A stretch of 13,585 bases of DNA from assembly GCA_964457755.1 (NCBI GenBank), contig CAYWGC010000067.1, positions 1 to 13,585 on the forward strand. Direction: 5' to 3'. The notes under the pieces are model-generated. The model searched no databases. It had not been told where the DNA came from and saw nothing but the letters and a program-made list of their open reading frames with translations. This document shows positions 1 through 6,816 of this stretch, one piece after another; the stretch's first letter is position 1, and every line of letters begins with the position of its first letter. The translations under genes were made by a program, and so were the position numbers. Source of the DNA: Tharpella sp964457755. GTDB lineage: Bacteria; Desulfobacterota; Anaeroferrophillalia; Anaeroferrophillales; Tharpellaceae.

Positions 1-312
1 ACTTTGCAACTTTTCGATTCTTTCGAACCGTATAATCAGACCCGTTTGGAAATGATATGGTCGGGGAAAACGTCGGGTGAAAAGTTGGGTGAAAAGTTGG
101 GTGAAAAGTTGGGTGAAAAGTTGGGTGAAAATCGAAAGGTAATTGTCGAAGCGATGCTGTATGATTCATTTGTTACAGTAGCGCAGCTGGTAAAGATGGT
201 TGGAATCAGCTCTACAGCCGTAGAAAATAATATCCGCTATTTGCGTGAACATGGGCTGATTAGGCGCATCGGTCCGGCCAAAGGCGGTCATTGGGAGGTG
301 CTGGATGATTAA
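1..312 (+). CDS. C-terminal end of an AlbA/HATPase-type ATP-binding protein with winged helix (5' partial)
   Basis: The reading frame is open from the first base, so this is the tail of a longer gene and the TTG at position 4 is unlikely to be the start. The visible 103 residues hold a GEKL repeat linker followed by a winged helix-turn-helix (VTVAQLVKMVGISSTAVENN, then a recognition/wing part ending near RIGPAKGGHWEVL). This arrangement is typical of the C-terminus of bacterial proteins with an N-terminal Schlafen/AlbA_2 or RecG-like ATP-binding domain, often annotated as putative DNA-binding or ATP-binding proteins. They are commonly encoded between hsdS or hsdM and hsdR in type I restriction-modification loci. 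That fits the HsdR-like start codon region overlapping its stop. The N-terminal domains lie outside the window, so the enzymatic role is inferred from the family. Confidence 0.75.
   Translation, partial: TLQLFDSFEPYNQTRLEMIWSGKTSGEKLGEKLGEKLGEKLGENRKVIVEAMLYDSFVTVAQLVKMVGISSTAVENNIRYLREHGLIRRIGPAKGGHWEVLDD
76..129 (+). repeat. 12-bp tandem repeat coding Gly-Glu-Lys-Leu
   Basis: Four perfect copies of a 12-bp unit (GGTGAAAAGTTG) plus half a copy run in frame inside the partial CDS and encode (GEKL)4-GE. Because the unit is a whole number of codons, copy changes would alter linker length without shifting frame. Such GEKLGEKL linkers are a familiar feature of this protein family, just before the winged helix. 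Confidence 0.9.
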
Positions 313-364
313 CGAAGACCAGCTAGAACAGTTATGTAAGAGTATCCTTTACATTCAGATATAA
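305..364 (+). pseudogene. Stub of a type I restriction HsdR gene (first ~11 codons)
   Basis: An ATG at 305 overlaps the end of the upstream gene by 8 nt. It begins MINEDQLEQLC, which resembles the N-terminus of many type I restriction endonuclease R subunits, where the next residues are usually LxWFxxxGY. Here the similarity stops after Cys and the frame ends at 362-364 after 19 codons. The overlap with an AlbA/HATPase-type gene is the normal hsd operon arrangement. I infer that hsdR was truncated by a recombination or insertion event and the TOTE gene now follows it. The remaining bases to 422 hold no recognisable gene or clear ribosome binding site. The match is short, so this rests on eleven residues plus context. 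Confidence 0.5.
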
Positions 365-422
365 AATTTGTGGCTCTGGTATCTATTGAGAAGTTTTCAT
401 TTGATTCAAGATTGATGAAATA

Positions 423-3362
423 ATGATTATGGATTACAATGAGCTGTTCGAAAAATACAATCTTTTATTAGGTGAGAATGATCGTCTAACAAAAGAAAAC
501 AGTCGCTTGAAAGTTCAACACGGGCTGACAAAACCGGAGATGTTCCCAAATACCACCCCTGCAATAAAAACAGAAAAAAACCTACCTGACACCAACAGAA
601 CAAACGAGAATCACTTTTCAGATATAACCAGCTCATCGGATTCCCTCGCAAAAATTCGTTTGTTCATGTCACTTTTCAAAGGCCGTGATGATGTCTACGC
701 TAAACGATGGGAGAACAAGCGTAAAGAATCGTTGGGTTATGCGCCCGTTTGTCTGAATCTGTGGCAGCCGGGGGTGTGCGGTAAACCTAAGCTTCACTGT
801 TCAAAGTGTGCACATAAATCGTATGCCGTGCTGGATGAAGGTGTCATTGAGAATCACCTGAGGGGGAACATCGTTGCTGGCATCTATCCCATGTTGCCGG
901 ATGATACGTGCTGTTTTTTGGCAATGGATTTTGACAAGGAAGAATGGCAAAACGATATCTCCGTGTTGAGAGATGTTTGTCTCAAGTTCAATGTCCCGGT
1001 TGCTGTTGAGCGGTCACGATCTGGGAAAGGCGGTCATATCTGGTTTTTTTTCGAAAATCGAATACCAGCGGCTTTACCCCGTAAGTTCGGCACTGCCCTG
1101 CTTACTTTCTCCATGAACAAAAGACATGAAATACGATTCAAATCATATGACCGCCTGTTTCCCAGTCAAGATACTATGCCTCGAGGCGGTTTAGGAAATT
1201 TGATTGCACTGCCGCTGCAAAAAGCGGCAAGGGAAAATACAAACAGTGAATTTGTCGATGAAAATTTTGCATCTTATTCCGACCAATGGGCATTTTTGTC
1301 AACAGTTGAAAAGATATCCGCAAATCGTCTTGAGCAGCTTATTTCAGAACTATGCCAAGGCCATGAACTAGGCGTATTAAAAATTGATGAAGAAGAGGAA
1401 GAAGAAAAGCCCTGGGAAACTCATAAGAATCAAATTGTTTTGCAAAAAATTGATTTTCCAAAACAGCTCGACATCGTCAAAGCAAATATGTTGTTTATTC
1501 CCAAAGCAGCAATTTCGCAAAAGGCGTTGAACCGGTTAAAGCGGCTCGCCTCTTTTAAAAACCCGATGTTCTATCGACAACAGGCCATGCGTTTGTCAAC
1601 TTACGGGTATGACAGGATTATCTCTTGTGCAGATGAAACCAAAGAGTACCTGTGTTTGCCCAGAGGATGCGAACCACAATTGTCCCGTGAACTTGAAGCT
1701 CTCGGGATTGAGGTTCAGTTTATCGATAAAACCTTTAGCGGAAAAAATATTGACGTCAAATTCAATGGCCAGTTGAGAGATGAACAGCCTTTGGCCCTGA
1801 AAGCCCTGCTGCAACACGATGATGGAATACTCTCAGGTACAACCGCCTTTGGTAAAACAATCGTGGCAATAAAGCTGATTGCCGAAAGAAAGGTGAACAC
1901 GCTGATCTTGGTTGACAAGGTCAGTCTGTTGTCCCAGTGGAAAGAGAAACTGTCGGAATTCCTGGTTATCAATGAACCTTTGCCGGAGCAGCTCATAGCT
2001 ACAACCAAGAAAAGGGGGCGAAAAAAGAAAATTGAGATAATTGGCCAATTGGGAGGCGGCAAAAACACGTTAAACGGTATCATTGATATTGCAGTGATGC
2101 AGTCGCTGAGTCGACAGGGAGAGGTCAAGGAGTGCGTTAAGAACTACGGGATGATAATTGCCGATGAGTGCCACCATGCTGCAGCCTTTACCTATGAACA
2201 AATCCTGAAAACCGTCCAGGTGAAATATATCTATGGTCTAACCGCCACACCGATTCGAAAAGATGGGCACCATCCGCTTTTGTTCATGTATTGCGGGCCT
2301 ATTCGCTATCGGGATAACCCTGTAAAACAGGCTGAGAAAAGACCTTTTGAACATTATATCGTTCCGCGATTTACATCTCTGAGGATTCCTTTGGGCAGTG
2401 ACGCAAAGGATCTGTCTATTCAGGAATTATATGCCGAAATCACCGACAACGATTTCAGGAATCAGCAGATTGTTGAAGATGTGCTGAAAAATTATTCTCA
2501 AGGCAGAAACTGCCTTGTTTTATCGCTCAGAACCGCTCATGTTGAATTGCTTGCCAAAAAATTGAAGGAAGAAGTTCCTGATGTTATAACCTTGATGGGT
2601 GGCATGGGGAAAAAATTAACACAGCAGGCCTTCCAATGTCTCTCCGATATTCCAGCTGACAAAAATTTCATCTTGGTGGCCACCGGTCATTTTATTGGCG
2701 AAGGCTTTGATGAACCCCGCCTTGATACGTTGTTTCTGGCCATGCCGATATCATGGAAAGGCACTCTCCAGCAATATGCCGGGAGACTCCACCGACTGTT
2801 CGAAACAAAAAAGGAGGTGCGAATTTATGACTATGTGGATATCCAGGTGAAAATGTTGGAAAAAATGTATCAAAAACGGCTGAACGGATACGCTTCTATG
2901 GGATATAAAGCCAAAAGTGAAGAGATAACGGATGCACCTCTGGATATCATCTTCAATAAAGATAACTTTTTGCCGGTTTTTAATCAGGATATCGTTGCTG
3001 CTAATAAAGAGATTTTAATCGTCAGCCCGTTTGTCAGAAAAAGACGTACTCAGCAAATGATACAACAACTTAAAACCCCAATCGCCAAAAATATTCGAGT
3101 CAGCGCCGTAACCCGGCCGCAAGATAATTTTGCAACAAAAGATCACGCCTCTTTGCAAAACACGTTAAACCTGTTAACAGCCAACGGAGTAAATGTCATT
3201 TTTAGATCCAATATCCACCAGAAATTTGCAATCATTGATCAAAAGGTTGTGTGGTATGGCAGTATCAACCTGCTAAGCTATGGGAGCGCACAGGAAAGTA
3301 TCATGCGAATTGAAAGTTTCAATATTGCCAATGAGCTGATGAAAAGTATTGAGGAAGCATAA
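423..3362 (+). CDS. TOTE-type conflict protein: coiled coil, AEP primase, SF2 helicase and PLD nuclease domains
   Basis: This 979-residue protein is a nucleic-acid-processing defence-type enzyme. A short coiled coil (about residues 3-32) comes first. An archaeo-eukaryotic primase domain of the TOTE conflict-system type follows (about 75-310), with a CX9CX6CX2C-like Cys cluster, the metal motif D169-F-D171, SGKGGH205 and a GLGNLIALPLQ segment. The SF2 helicase has Walker A GTTAFGKT (472-479), DECH (581-584), TATP (607-610) and motif VI QYAGRLHR (784-791). A C-terminal phospholipase-D-like nuclease half has HQK (H932, K934) followed by GSINLL. The single HxK motif suggests the nuclease dimerises. 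An acidic stretch (about 319-327) links primase and helicase. All key residues are present, so it looks functional. ATG 423 or ATG 429 could be the start; neither has a good Shine-Dalgarno. The family is thought to act in inter-genomic conflict; the actual target is unknown. Confidence 0.85.
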   Translation: MIMDYNELFEKYNLLLGENDRLTKENSRLKVQHGLTKPEMFPNTTPAIKTEKNLPDTNRTNENHFSDITSSSDSLAKIRLFMSLFKGRDDVYAKRWENKRKESLGYAPVCLNLWQPGVCGKPKLHCSKCAHKSYAVLDEGVIENHLRGNIVAGIYPMLPDDTCCFLAMDFDKEEWQNDISVLRDVCLKFNVPVAVERSRSGKGGHIWFFFENRIPAALPRKFGTALLTFSMNKRHEIRFKSYDRLFPSQDTMPRGGLGNLIALPLQKAARENTNSEFVDENFASYSDQWAFLSTVEKISANRLEQLISELCQGHELGVLKIDEEEEEEKPWETHKNQIVLQKIDFPKQLDIVKANMLFIPKAAISQKALNRLKRLASFKNPMFYRQQAMRLSTYGYDRIISCADETKEYLCLPRGCEPQLSRELEALGIEVQFIDKTFSGKNIDVKFNGQLRDEQPLALKALLQHDDGILSGTTAFGKTIVAIKLIAERKVNTLILVDKVSLLSQWKEKLSEFLVINEPLPEQLIATTKKRGRKKKIEIIGQLGGGKNTLNGIIDIAVMQSLSRQGEVKECVKNYGMIIADECHHAAAFTYEQILKTVQVKYIYGLTATPIRKDGHHPLLFMYCGPIRYRDNPVKQAEKRPFEHYIVPRFTSLRIPLGSDAKDLSIQELYAEITDNDFRNQQIVEDVLKNYSQGRNCLVLSLRTAHVELLAKKLKEEVPDVITLMGGMGKKLTQQAFQCLSDIPADKNFILVATGHFIGEGFDEPRLDTLFLAMPISWKGTLQQYAGRLHRLFETKKEVRIYDYVDIQVKMLEKMYQKRLNGYASMGYKAKSEEITDAPLDIIFNKDNFLPVFNQDIVAANKEILIVSPFVRKRRTQQMIQQLKTPIAKNIRVSAVTRPQDNFATKDHASLQNTLNLLTANGVNVIFRSNIHQKFAIIDQKVVWYGSINLLSYGSAQESIMRIESFNIANELMKSIEEA

Positions 3363-3722
3363 CTCAATACAGAAAAAAATTGGACAAATGATGAAACGTT
3401 TGAACCGGATGTGCTGACATCGGCAAGAAACTATATTGACGCCATAAAACGCTCTGGAATAGAAGTTGAGTTTGTTGTGGTATTTGGTTCGCAAGTTAGC
3501 GGAAAAAATCATGAATGGAGTGATATTGACCTGATGGTGGTCTCTCCTGAATTTGATGATATGAAAGACTGAAGTGTTGTAAAGTTTCTCTGGAGTCTTG
3601 CCGCCCTCGTCGATAGCCGCATTGAGTCCATACCCTGTGGTTCCAGGCAATGGCGGGAAGATGATGTGAGTGCAATTGTCGAAATTGTCCGGCGTGAAGG
3701 TGAAATTTTACGGGCCGCTTAA
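3363..3722 (+). pseudogene. Nucleotidyltransferase-domain gene broken by an in-frame TGA
   Basis: The frame directly after the TOTE stop encodes a MNT-type nucleotidyltransferase. It shows VVFGSQVSGKNHEWSDIDLMVV, the family signature GSx(n)SDxD, and a C-terminal half WSLAALVDSRIESIP...QWREDD...EIVRREGEIL. A single TGA at 3570-3572 separates the halves without a frame change. One C-to-T change from CGA (Arg) would explain it. There is no ATG in frame at the front; the first candidate start is GTG at 3411, and upstream codons still look coding. Such proteins are often antitoxin partners of HEPN toxins, but no HEPN gene is present here. I call it a recent pseudogene; a truncated 50-odd residue product is possible. 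Confidence 0.75.
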
Positions 3723-3901
3723 AAGGCAGCCGTTTCATCTTATTCGTCCGATCTATCTCTACTAATAGCCATGATTATCGTTGCCATCACCTTCAATCTG
3801 GATATGGTTGGCTCCTCCGGCTGATCGTAAATATTAATATCTCCTTTCTCTAAAATCACTCCATGATCGTATATTTTGCCACTGGAATAGGGTTGGAAAA
3901 C
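3723..3901. other. Non-coding spacer between converging units, with one weak minus-strand ORF
   Basis: No protein family is recognised. On the minus strand a frame ending at 3740 reads GDINIYDQPEEPTISRLKVM and beyond, with a possible GTG start at 3857-3859 (39 codons). It has no convincing ribosome binding site and lies beyond the tRNA terminator. It may be a small gene or chance. Confidence 0.2.
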
Positions 3902-3937
3902 AAAAAAGGGGTTACAGGCCGAAACCTGTAACCCCTT
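3902..3937 (-). terminator. Intrinsic terminator, original tRNA-fMet terminator
   Basis: A perfect 11-bp stem (GGGGTTACAGG at 3908-3918 with CCTGTAACCCC at 3925-3935, 6-nt loop) is followed on the minus strand by six T. It lies just past the displaced tRNA 3' end and reads in the tRNA direction. It was probably the native terminator of the tRNA gene before the element integrated. Confidence 0.85.
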
Positions 3938-3940
3938 GAT

Positions 3941-3993
3941 TTTATTGGTAGCGGGGGCTGGATTTGAACCAACGACCTCCGGGTTATGAGCCC
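3941..3993 (-). repeat. attL: displaced 3' part of tRNA-fMet (53-bp direct repeat)
   Basis: These 53 bp are identical to 13531-13583. On the minus strand they encode the anticodon arm 3' side, variable loop, T arm (GGTTCAAATCC) and encoded CCA end (complement of 3946-3948) of an initiator tRNA. Upstream of GGGCTCATAACCC the sequence is AAAAA and cannot form the rest of the tRNA, so this copy is the non-functional remainder left at the left junction. Confidence 0.92.
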
Positions 3994-4031
3994 TTTTTGA
4001 TTCTCTTGATACCCGTATCACTAAATATCAT

Positions 4032-4060
4032 TTGACATAATTAAACTTAACATTTATGAT
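4032..4060 (+). promoter_or_regulatory. Strong sigma70-like promoter for the integrase
   Basis: A perfect -35 TTGACA (4032-4037) is followed after exactly 17 bp by TATGAT (4055-4060), a 5/6 match to the -10 box. Transcription would start near 4067 and read into int at 4218, leaving a leader of about 150 nt that contains an inverted repeat and two pairs of arm-type sites. Confidence 0.7.
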
Positions 4061-4091
4061 ACTTACGAAGATTGAACGTTGGGTTTAAGTT

Positions 4092-4122
4092 CACTTGAAA
4101 TAACGCTTTTTCATTTCAAGTG
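4092..4122. repeat. 10-bp perfect inverted repeat in the int leader
   Basis: CACTTGAAAT (4092-4101) and ATTTCAAGTG (4113-4122) are perfect complements around an 11-nt loop. It has no T run after it, so it is not a standard terminator. It may be an operator for a dimeric regulator such as the AlpA-like protein, an excisionase site, or a leader hairpin. Its right arm touches the first arm-type site. Confidence 0.6.
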
Positions 4123-4205
4123 GTAGCAGGGTGGTAGCAAGAACTTTTTGGAAGCTTTTGACATTTGGGCTTTTTGGCTGTTTTGCTGCTACCAGTTTGC
4201 TACCA
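4121..4205. promoter_or_regulatory. Left-end integrase arm-type sites, two inverted pairs
   Basis: The octamer TGGTAGCA occurs at 4121-4128 and 4132-4139 (plus strand), and its complement TGCTACCA at 4187-4194 and 4198-4205. Both pairs have an 11-bp period, about one helical turn. The same pair recurs at the right end (13468-13486). Location just inside both att repeats and next to int is what arm-type binding sites of a tyrosine integrase should show. The inverted pair sits right before the int start and may autoregulate it. Confidence 0.65.
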
Positions 4206-4217
4206 AAAGAGGGCATT

Positions 4218-5417
4218 ATGGGACGCCATGCGACGAGGTATAAGGGAGTTTATGAGCGAGAATATACGGGTCGTGGTCACAACAAAAAAAGTGACACTGC
4301 ATACGATATCACCTATCGACACGACAAGAAAAAGAGATGGGAAAAAATCGGACTTAAAAGCGAGGGATACACCCCGAAGCTAGCCGCTGATATCCTCTCT
4401 GAACGAATCCGAAGCAAGCGGCACGGGGAAGAGTTGCCTCACGAAAAAAAAGCGGCGATCCGATTCAAGGCACTGGCGAAGAAATATCTTGCTTGGTCTT
4501 CCGAGAATAAGAACCGGGCCGGGATCGATGATAAAAGCCGATATGAGAATCACCTTAAAAAACGATTCGATGAGAAACGCCTTGACGAGATTGTTCTCTT
4601 CGATCTTGAACGTATGAAAAAGGATATGCTGAAGGCTGGAAAATCACCGAAGACCGTTTCCCATTGCCTGGGGTTGATCCGTGCGATGTATAACTGGGCG
4701 ATGGATCGAAACCTATATCAAGGCAAAAATCCTATCCCAAAAAAGAGGCGGAACGAAAAATACGGCCTTATGCCTACTATCCAAAATGCCCGGGCCCGTT
4801 TTTTATCAGTAGAGGAAGCGAACACTCTATTGAAGGAACTGAAAAGGAACCCCTGGAGTCAGAAAAAATATGTAGAGTTGAAAGATCCCCAGTTACACAA
4901 CATGGCCCTTATCTCACTTCATACAGGAGTCCGGGCGGGCGAGATATTCAACCTTAAGGGATATGACCTTGATCTTGTAAATGGCCTGATCGCACTCAGA
5001 GACACAAAGAACAAAGAAACTCGATACGCTCCTATGACGAAAGACGTAAAAGAAATTCTAAAACGTCGGATGCCGGAAGATCGAAACAGTTTTATTTTCA
5101 CCAATAGCAAAGGCAGGAAGATAAAAGAAGTGTCAAACGCATTCAGCCGCATTGTAGAACGGCTGGGATTAAATGAGGGCGTGCACGACCCACGCCAAAA
5201 GGTTGTTTTTCACACACTAAGGCACAGTTTTGCCTCCTGGCTCGCTATTCAAGGCACTCCCCTCTATACAATTGCGCGGCTTATGGGTCATAAGTCGATC
5301 AGCATGTCCGAAAGGTATAGTCACCTTTCTCCGGGGCATAAGCGGGACGCCGTGAATGGTATTGAAGCGACTTTTAATGGTACTGGCAACCTTGCCAATA
5401 TGGAGGTGGCGAAATGA
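4218..5417 (+). CDS. int: Tyrosine recombinase/phage integrase
   Basis: This 399-residue site-specific recombinase inserts and excises the element at the tRNA-fMet att site. The catalytic set is complete: R239 (TGVRAGEI), H332-x-x-R335-H336 (HTLRHSF), H358 (MGHKS) and the nucleophile Y367 (SERYSHL). The N-terminal part (about 1-70) looks like the arm-binding region, and 80-180 is a SAM-like core-binding domain. I chose ATG 4218 because it has AAGAGGG just upstream. The longer frame from GTG 4131 would add a hydrophobic stretch encoded by the arm-type repeats and is unlikely. Its last codons overlap the next gene by 4 nt (ATGA), suggesting coupled translation. Location at the left end with att on one side is standard for tRNA-targeting elements. 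Confidence 0.93.
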   Translation: MGRHATRYKGVYEREYTGRGHNKKSDTAYDITYRHDKKKRWEKIGLKSEGYTPKLAADILSERIRSKRHGEELPHEKKAAIRFKALAKKYLAWSSENKNRAGIDDKSRYENHLKKRFDEKRLDEIVLFDLERMKKDMLKAGKSPKTVSHCLGLIRAMYNWAMDRNLYQGKNPIPKKRRNEKYGLMPTIQNARARFLSVEEANTLLKELKRNPWSQKKYVELKDPQLHNMALISLHTGVRAGEIFNLKGYDLDLVNGLIALRDTKNKETRYAPMTKDVKEILKRRMPEDRNSFIFTNSKGRKIKEVSNAFSRIVERLGLNEGVHDPRQKVVFHTLRHSFASWLAIQGTPLYTIARLMGHKSISMSERYSHLSPGHKRDAVNGIEATFNGTGNLANMEVAK

Positions 5418-6358
5418 AAGAAAGCGGAAAAAAGATCATAACGCTATTTTCGGCGACTACCAATAACAAGGAATGGCGGCTTCGGCTTGCCCTACTCAAA
5501 GAGAACAGCGACTATCGCAAGTTTTGGGATAAGTACGGCGGACAAAAATTTCTTGATACTTACTTTGCAATTGATGTTGCCCTGCCAGTGGAAGAAAAGG
5601 TAAAAACCTCTATTTTTATCGCGGTGGAAAAATTCACTTCAGAGTTGACACGGTTTGGCATTGAATGGCCGTTTATGATCGATGATAAACGTGTTCAAGA
5701 GTTTATTCACCTGATCGATCCTTTTTCAGCGGATGACCTGCCCGACCCCCTACCATTTTCAGTTTTTCAGAAATATCCTTCAGTTGCCGGTGTTTTTTCT
5801 GAAAGCGTTCCGTCTGAAGCTCAATTCTGTGTAAGTAATAATCTGGAGCTCGGGCCGAGTGAACGGCTTTTGAGAATCGATTTAAGCAGGAGTCGCGGCG
5901 ACCTGCTGAACGACTTCAGGCGATTCCTGGACCGTGTTGATTATTTCAGGAACACGGCAGATTGCCCCGAGGGCTGGAAAGAAAATTATCAGGAATGGGA
6001 GCCGGACAGATCCCGTTTTCGAGCAGAAGCGTGGCAAGCTTTGACGGTTTGGCAGTTGCGACGGCAGCGTAAGACATACAAAGAAATAAAAAACACTCTG
6101 AATATTGAAATTTCAACGGCAAAAATGGCTTTTAGACGTGCTTACGAACTTATTGAAGAGCGGCCATATAACCCTGAAGCCTTTAAGCGGGACAATTTGC
6201 CTGTTTCCGTTCAAGAACTACCGAAAACTTGCGAGACTTGCCCTATAAGAAAAACCTGCAAAGAAATTTGCCCTGATATGCTTGCCTTTTTCAATCAAGA
6301 CCGTGTGCCACAGCGAGAATTGCTTGTCGATGCGCTTGATCTGTCTAACTTTGAATAG
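5414..6358 (+). CDS. Unknown protein with HTH-like segment and C-terminal Cys cluster
   Basis: I do not recognise this 314-residue protein. It starts at an ATG overlapping the int stop and so is translationally coupled to the integrase. The N-terminus (residues 20-45, EWRLRLALLKENSDYRKFWDKYG) is charged and helical. The middle is rich in Phe and Pro and has no catalytic motif I can name. Residues about 218-246 (TYKEIKNTLNIEISTAKMAF and on) look like a helix-turn-helix of the sigma-region-4 kind. Near the end is C273-x2-C276-x5-C282-x3-C286, which could bind zinc or an iron-sulfur cluster. No membrane segment or signal peptide is seen. A DNA-binding regulator or a directionality partner of the integrase would fit the position, but this is inference. 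Confidence 0.75.
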   Translation: MKESGKKIITLFSATTNNKEWRLRLALLKENSDYRKFWDKYGGQKFLDTYFAIDVALPVEEKVKTSIFIAVEKFTSELTRFGIEWPFMIDDKRVQEFIHLIDPFSADDLPDPLPFSVFQKYPSVAGVFSESVPSEAQFCVSNNLELGPSERLLRIDLSRSRGDLLNDFRRFLDRVDYFRNTADCPEGWKENYQEWEPDRSRFRAEAWQALTVWQLRRQRKTYKEIKNTLNIEISTAKMAFRRAYELIEERPYNPEAFKRDNLPVSVQELPKTCETCPIRKTCKEICPDMLAFFNQDRVPQRELLVDALDLSNFE

Positions 6359-6389
6359 CCACGTCTAAGCTACGCCCCCCCCCACTTAA

Positions 6390-6413
6390 AAAATAAGATC
6401 CCTTCCTTATTTT
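6390..6413. terminator. AT-rich inverted repeat after the unknown gene
   Basis: AAAATAAG (6390-6397) and CTTATTTT (6406-6413) are perfect complements around an 8-nt loop. It lies 31 bp after the preceding stop codon and just after a run of nine C (6375-6383). The stem is AT-rich and the T run is short and part of the stem, so termination would be weak or partial. Confidence 0.35.
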
Positions 6414-6458
6414 GACCTTTCCTATAAGTGAGAACCGAAATCACTAAAGGAGGTCAAA
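6411..6458 (+). promoter_or_regulatory. Leader hairpin enclosing the Shine-Dalgarno of the AlpA-like gene
   Basis: TTTGACCT (6411-6418) pairs with AGGTCAAA (6451-6458). Inside, CCT (6421-6423) can pair with AGG (6448-6450), and AGTGA (6427-6431) with TCACT (6441-6445). The very strong Shine-Dalgarno AAAGGAGG (6446-6453) is therefore wholly in the 3' arm. If transcripts start upstream of 6411, translation of the regulator could be gated by this fold. TTTGACCT also competes with the AT-rich hairpin just upstream, which shares bases 6411-6413. A DNA operator role is the alternative. Confidence 0.45.
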
Positions 6459-6460
6459 TT

Positions 6461-6682
6461 ATGTTTCAAAAAATACGAACAGAGCAAATCCAAAAGAAAA
6501 CTTTTACCCCGCGTGAAGTTGCGTATGCCTACGGTATCAGCGAGGGCACCCTCGCGAACTGGAGGTGGAAGCGGATCGGCCCGAAATTTTACAAAGCAGG
6601 GCTGAGGAAAGTTTTTTATTTTCAGAATGACCTGGAAATTTGGGCGCGTCAAAACCCTGTTCAGACAATTGACAGCGTTTAG
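6461..6682 (+). CDS. AlpA/excisionase-like helix-turn-helix protein
   Basis: This small protein of 73 residues has a MerR/excisionase-type winged helix: FTPREVAYAYGISEGTLANW is the helix-turn-helix, followed by a KRIGPKFYKAG wing and FYFQNDLEIW, a typical end of AlpA and plasmid or phage excisionase-like proteins. ATG 6461 is preferred over the upstream GTG 6428 because AAAGGAGG sits 7 nt before it. In P4-like satellites AlpA controls int expression and excision; a similar role is inferred. It may also act on the inverted repeats in the int leader or upstream of itself. Confidence 0.8.
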   Translation: MFQKIRTEQIQKKTFTPREVAYAYGISEGTLANWRWKRIGPKFYKAGLRKVFYFQNDLEIWARQNPVQTIDSV

Positions 6683-6690
6683 GTGTGACC

Positions 6691-6816
6691 ATGACGCCTT
6701 TCCTTTCTGATTGGATCCTTGACGATCTGGCGCGATCCGGCATTGATGCAGACCTGGCGAATCGGGCCGATGTTGACAAGATCGTTGACAGTGTTCTTGA
6801 GGAAATGGCGCTATGA
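6691..6816 (+). CDS. Small unknown protein coupled to the primase
   Basis: This 41-codon ORF starts at ATG 6691, 8 bp after the AlpA-like gene, and ends in TGA at 6814-6816, overlapping the primase ATG by 4 nt. It encodes MTPFLSDWILDDLARSGID and continues to VDKIVDSVLEEMAL; it is acidic and helical. AGGTG at 6681-6685 could serve as ribosome binding site. The tight packing argues that it is real and helps translation of the primase. The SDWILDDLARSGID part vaguely recalls N-termini of plasmid and phage primase-associated proteins, but no function can be given. Confidence 0.55.
   Translation: MTPFLSDWILDDLARSGIDADLANRADVDKIVDSVLEEMAL

Noticed and set aside
1715..2128. 137-codon minus-strand ORF inside the TOTE gene
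   Set aside because: It is a shadow of the Walker A and helicase coding region; the plus-strand frame has all motifs.
3570..3572. TGA in the nucleotidyltransferase as a selenocysteine codon
   Set aside because: No member of this family is known to me to use selenocysteine, the position is not catalytic, and I see no clear downstream insertion hairpin.
3946..3993. Left tRNA-like copy as a working tRNA gene
   Set aside because: Only the 3' part is present. The bases where the 5' half should be do not form acceptor or D arms.
3740..4021. 93-codon minus-strand ORF over the att site
   Set aside because: Its middle is the tRNA and terminator sequence (HNPEVVGSNPAPATN is the usual tRNA artefact). 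Only the last part is noted as a weak possibility.
4131..4217. GTG 4131 as integrase start, adding 29 residues
   Set aside because: The extension is encoded by the arm-type repeats, is hydrophobic and unlike integrase N-termini. ATG 4218 has a ribosome binding site.
6428..6460. GTG 6428 as start of the AlpA-like gene
   Set aside because: The ATG at 6461 has AAAGGAGG at ideal distance, and the GTG lies within the leader hairpin.
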